From Seohaeicola_A nanhaiensis (GTDB taxonomy: Bacteria > Pseudomonadota > Alphaproteobacteria > Rhodobacterales > Rhodobacteraceae), in the NCBI RefSeq assembly GCF_042654245.1, contig NZ_JBHSGI010000033.1:434001-498000 (forward strand): 64,000 nucleotides of DNA, in the 5' to 3' direction. Of the stretch, positions 18,059-23,444 are shown one piece after another; within the stretch, counting starts at the first letter, position 1; the number at the start of each line of letters is the position of its first letter. The notes beneath the pieces were generated by a model. The model had not been told where the DNA came from, did no database searches, and was given only the letters and a program-made list of their open reading frames with translations. The position numbers and the translations under genes are program-made.

Positions 18059-18191
18059 TAATAAACAGCACGAACGTTTCAAAGAAGCCGCCCGAGAGCT
18101 AGAAGCGGACGACGACGAAGCCCGCTTCGCCGCAGCGCTCAAGAAGATCGCCAAGGCCGGGAAGAAGCCGGAAGAGAAGAAGGACAGTTGA
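18048..18191 (+). CDS. 47-residue charged small protein in the element
   Basis: A 47-residue protein, MDRDNKQHERFKEAARELEA at its start, acidic in the middle (DDDEARF) and lysine-rich at the end (KIAKAGKKPEEKKDS), predicted to be mostly helical. It starts inside the PIN gene's last codons and has GGGA upstream. Small proteins of this general look often sit behind ISXO2-like transposases in alphaproteobacteria; that is recollection, not a search. It could be an antitoxin-like or regulatory peptide for the PIN protein, but nothing in the sequence proves it. Confidence 0.65.
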   Translation: MDRDNKQHERFKEAARELEADDDEARFAAALKKIAKAGKKPEEKKDS

Positions 18192-18231
18192 GGTATTGAG
18201 ATACCCCAACAAAATGGGGTATAATGATACC
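18192..18231 (+). promoter_or_regulatory. Sigma70-like promoter covered by two palindromes
   Basis: TTGAGA (18196-18201), an 18-base spacer and TATAAT (18220-18225) form a good promoter. Two copies of GGTAT-N4-ATACC, at 18192-18205 and 18218-18231, lie over the -35 and the -10 with centres 26 bases apart. The inner arms also make a hairpin ATACCCC/GGGGTAT (18201-18222), which could instead act as the end signal of the upstream operon. Predicted transcription would start at about 18232, facing the minus-strand gene. Confidence 0.5.
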
Positions 18232-18273
18232 CATGAGGCAAGCACCCGGGGATCTAGGCAAAATACAATGGGA

Positions 18274-18293
18274 CGCTGCGGCTGCCCGCAGCG
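18274..18293 (+). other. Perfect stem-loop inside the element
   Basis: CGCTGCGG and CCGCAGCG form a perfect 8-base-pair stem with a 4-base loop, about 40 bases downstream of the palindrome-covered promoter. No T run follows. It could be part of a short RNA or a leader structure. Confidence 0.4.
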
Positions 18294-18328
18294 CCATAGA
18301 TGAATGCCCGCCCGGTGTCGCGCTTACC

Positions 18329-18712
18329 TTAGCTCGCCGCGCCCTCACCAGCATCTTGGAACGGGTCGAAGCCCTGAACGACCGCTATTACCCCGTCAAG
18401 GGCGCTGGCGTCGAAGGCGTCGGACGGAACGAAGGTCTGGTCGTAAACCTTGATGTCGGACAGGGCCGGCAACGGGATGTTGCCGGGTGTCCAATCGCCC
18501 TGGGCAGCGCCGTCAACGTGAACGACGACACCGTGCATGAGGGTAGTCCCTTCGATCTTGAGGAGCGCATAGGGCTGGATGAGAACCTTGACCCCATCCC
18601 GGATGGCGCTGATGTGGTGTCGCTCTTTGAGCGCCGCCTTGATCGTATTTTCGGGCGTAGCTGATGCCCGCATAGTGGTGCTGCCTAGCGACAGATTCAG
18701 TCCCATGTGCAT
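18329..18712 (-). CDS. Unknown protein at the right end of the IS1595 element
   Basis: A 127-residue protein, MHMGLNLSLGSTTMRASATP at its start, that I do not recognise. The ATG at 18712 is preferred because GGGGG lies eight bases upstream; the ATG at 18727 is an alternative. The middle, VKVLIQPYALLKIEGTTLMHGVVVHVD, looks like beta strands, and the C-terminal half is acidic. It is transcribed towards the PIN operon from a promoter whose -35 lies in the right inverted repeat. The plus-strand open frame across the same bases looks like its shadow. Confidence 0.6.
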   Translation of the reverse strand: MHMGLNLSLGSTTMRASATPENTIKAALKERHHISAIRDGVKVLIQPYALLKIEGTTLMHGVVVHVDGAAQGDWTPGNIPLPALSDIKVYDQTFVPSDAFDASALDGVIAVVQGFDPFQDAGEGAAS

Positions 18713-18748
18713 GTGCTTAACCCCCATATCTTGTGCAGACCTTGGTGA

Positions 18749-18778
18749 AGGATACACGATTCGGCATGGGTTTGTCAA
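18749..18778 (-). promoter_or_regulatory. Inward promoter starting in the right inverted repeat
   Basis: On the minus strand TTGACA (18773-18778) is followed by an 18-base spacer and TATCCT (18749-18754). The predicted start is about 30 bases before the ATG at 18712. The -35 box is the counterpart of the one in the left inverted repeat. Confidence 0.55.
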
Positions 18779-18802
18779 AGATACAATCGCCCAGCTGGGA
18801 CG
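18767..18802 (-). repeat. Right terminal inverted repeat of the element
   Basis: Read on the minus strand it begins CGTCCCAGCTGGGCGATT, then TTGACA and ACCCA, matching 15618-15655 with four mismatches and a 2-base gap. Confidence 0.8.
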
Positions 18803-18895
18803 GGGGGTCATGATATTGATTTTAAATGACTTTTGATTAGTGACGTATTTTTGGGCGATTTTACCGGACGGCCGAAAGGGGCGGATGGGCCGGCC

Positions 18896-18963
18896 CAGGG
18901 GTCGCTGCCCCCTCTTGGCCTGCGGCCAATTCACCCCCGAGGGTATTTGAGAACCAGAGAAAG
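18896..18963 (+). repeat. Intergenic GC-rich repeat, copy 1 (diverged)
   Basis: A degenerate GGGG-core palindrome and a GGCC-TGC-GGCC arm are followed by CCCCCGAGGGTATTTGAGAA and CCAGAGAAAG. This is the same architecture as the copies at 23269, 27738, 31721, 31800 and 38831. It lies between the mobile element and the 3' end of dddL. Confidence 0.7.
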
Positions 18964-18989
18964 TGCGGGCGCCGCGCCTGCGGTTCCGG

Positions 18990-19688
18990 TCAGATGCCCT
19001 GCAAGCGTCGCGCCTTGCGGGTGGCGGTGAGCTTCATGGCCGGTGCGGCCAGGCGTTCGTGCGAGCCGACCCAGGCATAGGCGAGCAGGCAGGGATCCGT
19101 CTGGCCGGTGGTGATGCGATGCTCGTCGCCGGGTTTGTTCAGGATCAGCGAGCCGGGGGCGTGCACCGCCGCGTCATTCTCGGACCAGGCGCCGGCGATG
19201 GAGATGTAGCTTTCCTCGATCTCGTGATGGCTGTGCTGAGGATAGGTCGTGTTCGGCGCGAAGAGCACGAAGCCGAGGATCAGCTCGGAGGCGCGCACGG
19301 GGCCGAGCGGGCCGGCGATCTCGCAATAGGCATAGCGCTGGGCCAGGGTCTTTGGAACCTTCTCGTAGCCGTATTCCCAGGTCAGACCGGCGCGCACCTC
19401 GCGCAGGGCGCGCGCCATTCCCTGCATCGCGCCGCGTTCGCCCAGGTCGAGGGCGCGGGAGAGATGGGCGGTGACGGGCTTGTCCTCGGCGGCGCGGTCG
19501 TCGATTTCGGCGTTGCCCGCGATGATCCGCGAGAGCGCGTCGCGCACCCGCTTGCGGTGGGCGCGGATCAGTGTGCTGCCCCCGGCCGAGCCGAAGCGGT
19601 AGAGCGCCTCGAACTCGCGCAGAAGGTAGAGCCAGTCGGGCCTGTCCGTCAGCCGGGCGGTGGCCGGGGCGGCCTGCATGTCATCCAT
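18990..19688 (-). CDS. dddL: Dimethylsulfoniopropionate (DMSP) lyase DddL
   Basis: A 232-residue cupin enzyme that cleaves the algal osmolyte DMSP to dimethyl sulfide and acrylate. The cupin motif YPQHSHHEIEESYISIAG gives metal ligands H152, H154 and E158 plus Y161, and the second motif PGSLILNKPGDEHRI gives H190, the pattern of DddL/DddQ/DddW. Its length and the blocks LTWEYGYEKVPKTLAQRYAY and AGAWSENDAAVHAPGSLILN fit DddL best. It is the key marker of a marine DMSP-using bacterium. No acrylate-metabolism genes adjoin it, and it stands alone between the mobile element and a small-protein gene. Confidence 0.93.
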   Translation of the reverse strand: MDDMQAAPATARLTDRPDWLYLLREFEALYRFGSAGGSTLIRAHRKRVRDALSRIIAGNAEIDDRAAEDKPVTAHLSRALDLGERGAMQGMARALREVRAGLTWEYGYEKVPKTLAQRYAYCEIAGPLGPVRASELILGFVLFAPNTTYPQHSHHEIEESYISIAGAWSENDAAVHAPGSLILNKPGDEHRITTGQTDPCLLAYAWVGSHERLAAPAMKLTATRKARRLQGI

Positions 19689-19787
19689 TGGTGCGACTTT
19701 CCCATGTCGGGCGGCGGCGCGCCCCGCAGGGCAGGTTAGAGCGGTCCCCCGGAAAAGAGAAGCCAGCCGCCGCAGGGCGCGGCGGAG

Positions 19788-19970
19788 TCAGCTTTGATTG
19801 GCGCCGCGCAGGCTGCGGATGGCGCGGCGGACGGCGCGCCAGTCTTCGGCCTCGGCGCGTTTGCCGGCGGAGTCGCACTGGCGTTCGCGTGCGGCGGCCT
19901 CGGCTTCGGCCCGGTTGCCGTGCGTGCGATAGAGAGCCTGAGCGTATTCGGCGGTTCGGATGGCTTCCAT
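19788..19970 (-). CDS. Conserved 60-residue protein
   Basis: A 60-residue helical protein, MEAIRTAEYAQALYRTHGNR at its start and AEDWRAVRRAIRSLRGANQS at its end, with AAGGGAGA about eight bases before the ATG. Proteins of this pattern are widespread in Rhodobacteraceae as short hypothetical genes (recollection). The alanine- and arginine-rich sequence suggests a two-helix hairpin. No function is known. It lies between dddL and the amidase gene, on the same strand as both. Confidence 0.75.
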   Translation of the reverse strand: MEAIRTAEYAQALYRTHGNRAEAEAAARERQCDSAGKRAEAEDWRAVRRAIRSLRGANQS

Positions 19971-20078
19971 CTGAGCATCTCCCTTGGATTGGGGGGAGGC
20001 ATGCCTCCCGCTTGGAGGAAGGACCAGTCTACAGGAAAGCGCAGCGGAAATCACCCCCCGACCCGGCGCAGCGGCAGC

Positions 20079-21518
20079 TCAGTGCCGGCGGATCGGGTCG
20101 ATGGGGGTCGCCGGCAGGGCCAGCGCCTGCTCGATGAAGAGCGCGACCTGCAGCAGGCGCGCCTCGCCGCGCGGCGGGCCGATCAGCTGAATCGCCACCG
20201 GCAGCCCCGCTCTGGTGAAGCCGACCGGCATGGCCAGCGCGGGAAGCAAGGTGGTGGTGGCCAGGAAGGAGAAGCGGAGCCAGTTCTCGTAGGTGCCGGT
20301 CTCTTCGCCGTCGACGAAACGGGGGTATTCCTGTTCGACCGGGGCCGGCGCGATGCCGACGACGGGAATCGCCAGCACGTCCCAGGTGGTCAGGAACTGG
20401 TGCATGATGTCGTAGAGCTGGGACCGGCGCGCAGTGGCGGCGTAAAGCTGATCGGTGGTGACGTTCAGCCCGTAGGCGACATTGTCGGCGAGCCTTGCGC
20501 CGAAGGTGGCGCGCACCTCGTCCGGCAGACGGGCGATGACGGTGCCGTAATGCATGCCCCGGATCGCCAGATAGGTTTCGTTCAGCCCGTCGAGATCGGG
20601 GCAGGCGGTTTCGACCCTGGCCCCGGCGGCGGCGACCGCGGCCATCGCGGTGTTGAGCACCTCGCGGATCTCGCGCTCGACCGGGGCGAAGCCGTTCTGG
20701 TCTTCGGAGAAGGCGATGCGCGGCGGGCTGGTGGCCAGTTCGACCGCTGTCTGGAAGGGCACCGCGGGAGCGTCGAGCGAGAGCGGCATCCGCGGGTCCC
20801 AGCCGGCCATCGCGTCAAGGAACAAGGCGATGTCGCGCACGTCGCGCGCCATCGGGCCATTCAGCCCCTCGGGCAGGAACTTGGCACCGCCGGGGCCGCC
20901 GCCGCAGCGCCCCGGAGCGGGGCGCAGGCCCAGCACGCCGCAATGTGCGGCGGGGGTGCGCAGCGAGCCCATCAGGTCGGAGCCGTGCGAGAGCCAGACC
21001 TCGCCGGTGGCGAGAGAAACCGCCGCGCCGCCCGAGGAACCGCCGGCGTTCATCCTCGTGTCCCAGGGGTTGCGGGTGGAGCCGAAGACCGCGTTCGTCG
21101 AATTTCCGCCGGCGCCGAATTCGGGCGTGTTGGTCTTGCCGACAACCAGCGCGCCGCGCGATTCGAGCAGGTCGACCAAGGGATCGCTCTGTTCGGGGAT
21201 GAAGTCGCGCAGCGCGGTGTTGCCCCAGGTGGAGCGCACGCCGGAGACCGCCTGTAGGTCCTTGATCCCGACCGGCAGCCCGGCGAGCCAGCCGGCCAGC
21301 GCGGCGTTCTCGGTGGCCAGCGAGGTGGCGCGGTCGCGGGCGCGGTCGAAACTGGTGGTGACCATGGCGTTGACGTCGGGTTCGACCTGAGCCGTGCGGG
21401 CTTCGGCGGCGGCGATGGCCTCGGACGGGGACACCTCGCCCCGGCGCAGCAGGGCGACCGTCTCGCGCGCGGGCAGGGCGCAGAGCTCTGGGCCGCTGAA
21501 GCGGGTTTCCGGGCGCAT
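20079..21518 (-). CDS. Amidase (amidase-signature family)
   Basis: A 479-residue hydrolase of the amidase-signature family, cleaving amide bonds with a Ser-cisSer-Lys triad. The lysine lies in LPVGIKDLQAVSG, and the glycine/serine-rich signature reads NAGGSSGGAAVSLATGEVWLSHG followed by SLRTPAAHCGVLGLRP. The usual GTDTGGS motif is replaced by GSDLMGS, a modest departure around the cis-serine. The C-terminal LPALAMPVGFTRAGLPVAIQLIG is standard. Its ATG shares one base with the stop of the upstream SqrR-like regulator gene, so the two are cotranscribed. The substrate is unknown. Confidence 0.9.
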   Translation of the reverse strand: MRPETRFSGPELCALPARETVALLRRGEVSPSEAIAAAEARTAQVEPDVNAMVTTSFDRARDRATSLATENAALAGWLAGLPVGIKDLQAVSGVRSTWGNTALRDFIPEQSDPLVDLLESRGALVVGKTNTPEFGAGGNSTNAVFGSTRNPWDTRMNAGGSSGGAAVSLATGEVWLSHGSDLMGSLRTPAAHCGVLGLRPAPGRCGGGPGGAKFLPEGLNGPMARDVRDIALFLDAMAGWDPRMPLSLDAPAVPFQTAVELATSPPRIAFSEDQNGFAPVEREIREVLNTAMAAVAAAGARVETACPDLDGLNETYLAIRGMHYGTVIARLPDEVRATFGARLADNVAYGLNVTTDQLYAATARRSQLYDIMHQFLTTWDVLAIPVVGIAPAPVEQEYPRFVDGEETGTYENWLRFSFLATTTLLPALAMPVGFTRAGLPVAIQLIGPPRGEARLLQVALFIEQALALPATPIDPIRRH

Positions 21519-21850
21519 CAGCTGTCTCCGCAGAAGAGAGAATGCAGCAGGCCGATCACCTGCGTGGTGCGATCGTCGGCGAGCGCATAGTAGATTGTCT
21601 TGCCGTCACGCCGTGTCGTCACCAGCCCGTCCTCGCGCAGCCGGGCCAGCATCTGGCTGACCGCGGCCTGGCGGATGTCGAGCAGCGATTCCAGCGTGCC
21701 GACCGACTTCTCGCCGGTGCAGAGGTGGCAGAGGATCATCAGCCGGCCCTCATGGGCCAGCGTCTTGAGATAGGCGGTGGCCTCGGCCGAACGGGCCGCC
21801 ATGTCGTCGGTCGAATCCGGGGGCAGCGGATGGGTCGTCTGGGTCGTCAC
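21518..21850 (-). CDS. ArsR-family regulator, SqrR/BigR-like
   Basis: A 110-residue winged-helix repressor. The core LKTLAHEGRLMILCHLCTGEKSV and the recognition helix RQAAVSQMLARLREDGLV are typical of ArsR proteins without a metal site. Cysteines fall at C41 and C107, the two positions that form a tetrasulfide link in the persulfide sensor SqrR of Rhodobacter capsulatus; C44 is an extra cysteine. The expected targets (sulfide:quinone reductase, rhodanese, sulfur exporters) are not nearby. Instead it is coupled to an amidase gene. The start at 21850 could also be the ATG 16 codons later. Confidence 0.88.
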   Translation of the reverse strand: MTTQTTHPLPPDSTDDMAARSAEATAYLKTLAHEGRLMILCHLCTGEKSVGTLESLLDIRQAAVSQMLARLREDGLVTTRRDGKTIYYALADDRTTQVIGLLHSLFCGDS

Positions 21851-21907
21851 GGGCAGCGCGCTCCGGTGGAGGGATCGGGCGCATCATGTCCGAGGCCGGC
21901 GCCGCTG

Positions 21908-23137
21908 TCACCCCTCCGCAGGCGCGCCGCCCTGGAAGGCGTTACCGTTGACGTAATCGCAGGGCGCCTCCTGCATCTGCAGATGCAGTCCGGTGCTGGT
22001 GAAGGGATGAGCACGGGCAAAGTCCTCGTCCACGTCGATCCCGAGACCCGGCGCCTCCGAGAGCCGCACGAAGCCCTCTTCGACCTTGATCGAACCGCGG
22101 ATGAGGCGGTCGTGGAACGGGGTCTCGATGGTCTCGGCGATCAGCAGGTTGGGGATCGAGGCAGCGAGGTGCAGGTTCGCCGCCCACTCGACCGGGCCGG
22201 CGTAGAGATGCGGCGCCATCTGGGCGTTGTGGACCTCGGCGAGGGCGGCGACCTTCTTCATCTCCCAGATGCCTCCGGCGCGCCCGAGCGCCGGTTGCAG
22301 GATGCTGGCCGCGCCTGCGCGGAGAACCTGGGCGAATTCGGCCTTGGTGGTCAGCCGCTCGCCGGTGGCGATGGGAATGCCGCAGGCGCGCGCGACCTGG
22401 GCCATGCCGTCGACATCGTCGGGCGGAACCGGTTCCTCGAACCAGAGCGGCGAGTAGGGTTCCAGCGCCCGGCCCATGCGGATCGCCCCGGCGGTGGTGA
22501 ACTGGCCGTGGGTGCCGAAGAGGATGTCGGCCCTGTCGCCCACCGCCTCGCGGACCCTGCGGCAGAACTCGACCGAGAGCGAGATATCCGACAGCGCCGG
22601 CATGTGCCCGCCGCGCAGCGTATAGGGGCCGGCGGGGTCGAACTTGACGGCCGTGTAGCCCTGGCGGACCATCTCGGCGGCGCAGTCGGCGGCCATGTCG
22701 GGGGAGGTCCAGAATTCGGCGATGGGCTGGCCGGGCTGGGGGTAGAGATAGGTGTAGCAGCGGATTGCGTCGTTCATCCGCCCGCCGATCAGCGCGTGGA
22801 CCGGGCGGCCTCGATCCTTGCCGAGGATATCCCAGCAGGCGATCTCGAGCCCCGAGAAGGCGCCCATCACGGTCAGATCGGGGCGCTGGGTGAAGCCGCT
22901 GGAATAGGCGCGGCGGAACATCATCTCGATGTTCTCGGGGTTCTCGCCTGCCATGTGCCGCTCGAACACGTCGCGGATCACATGGGTCATCGCGTCGGGG
23001 CCGACCGAGGCGGCATAGACCTCGCCCCAGCCGGTGATGCCGGTGTCGGTCGTGACCTTGACGAGGATCCAGTAGCGCCCGCCCCAGCCGGGAGCGGGGG
23101 GCGAGGTGACGATGACGTCCAGATCGGCGAGTTTCAT
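21908..23137 (-). CDS. Enolase-superfamily enzyme (mandelate racemase/muconate lactonizing family)
   Basis: A 409-residue acid-sugar dehydratase-like enzyme. The start at 23137 (MKLADLDVIVTSPPAPGWGG) is chosen over a longer frame because it gives the family's capping-domain N-terminus. The barrel carries the expected residues: QGYTAVKFDP on strand two, ILFGTHGQFT, WFEEPVPPDD, ATGERLTTKAEF, and the C-terminal MAPHLYAGPVEWAANLH with the general-acid/base histidine. The pattern resembles galactonate/mannonate dehydratases. No transporter or sugar-pathway gene adjoins it, so the substrate is not assigned. A GC-rich intergenic repeat lies upstream. Confidence 0.88.
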   Translation of the reverse strand: MKLADLDVIVTSPPAPGWGGRYWILVKVTTDTGITGWGEVYAASVGPDAMTHVIRDVFERHMAGENPENIEMMFRRAYSSGFTQRPDLTVMGAFSGLEIACWDILGKDRGRPVHALIGGRMNDAIRCYTYLYPQPGQPIAEFWTSPDMAADCAAEMVRQGYTAVKFDPAGPYTLRGGHMPALSDISLSVEFCRRVREAVGDRADILFGTHGQFTTAGAIRMGRALEPYSPLWFEEPVPPDDVDGMAQVARACGIPIATGERLTTKAEFAQVLRAGAASILQPALGRAGGIWEMKKVAALAEVHNAQMAPHLYAGPVEWAANLHLAASIPNLLIAETIETPFHDRLIRGSIKVEEGFVRLSEAPGLGIDVDEDFARAHPFTSTGLHLQMQEAPCDYVNGNAFQGGAPAEG

Positions 23138-23444
23138 GCGCGGCGGCCTCCTGATTTGGGGCCACCTTCGCCGCCGTGCCCGGCCTTCGCAAGGCGACAA
23201 GCGACAGAGCGTGTCGCGCGTGGCGGTTCTTTTGGCGTCGCGCGGTGGGATGGGGCGCAGTTCCTTGGCTTCTCTGGTTGACAAATACCCTCGGGGGGCC
23301 GCCCCGCAGGGGTGGCGGGGGCAGAGCCCCCTGCGCGCTTTACGCCTTTGACCGGCATGAGGTCGCGCGCGGCGCTGCTTCCCGCTTTCCCGCTGCGCGG
23401 CTGGCGTCTATGTAGGCGCTCCACAGGCAGAGAAGAGGTTTTGC
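23138..23444. other. Divergent intergenic region with a repeat copy
   Basis: These 307 bases lie between the divergent enolase-superfamily and tex genes. They contain one GC-rich intergenic repeat (23269-23331). No gene is supported here. The tex ribosome site (AGAGAAGAGG) lies at the right end. Confidence 0.5.
23269..23331 (-). repeat. Intergenic GC-rich repeat, copy 2
   Basis: CTTCTCTGG, then AAATACCCTCGGGGGGCC, a GC palindrome, and GGGGGCAGAGCCCCC. It is the same element as at 27738, in inverted orientation relative to 18896 and 38831. Confidence 0.8.

Larger units (their letters stand above)
15618..18802. mobile_element. IS1595-family element with passenger genes
   Basis: About 3.2 kb bounded by an imperfect inverted repeat (15618-15655 and 18767-18802; 32 of 36 aligned bases match, plus one 2-base gap). 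Inside are a transposase of the ISXO2-like branch of IS1595, three overlapping plus-strand genes (unknown protein, PIN-domain protein, 47-residue protein) and one minus-strand gene starting just inside the right end. The passenger genes at 16687-18060 are visibly richer in A and T than flanking DNA. IS1595-family members with passenger genes are known. No matching 8-base target duplication was found (GTGTGCAG on the left, GGGGGTCA on the right), so the insertion is old, rearranged, or its ends differ slightly from these. Confidence 0.8.

Noticed and set aside
18233..18664. Plus-strand open frame starting right at the predicted start of the palindrome-covered promoter
   Set aside because: Beyond its first 40 codons it mirrors the minus-strand gene and has shadow-like composition. 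A leaderless gene cannot be excluded, but support is weak.
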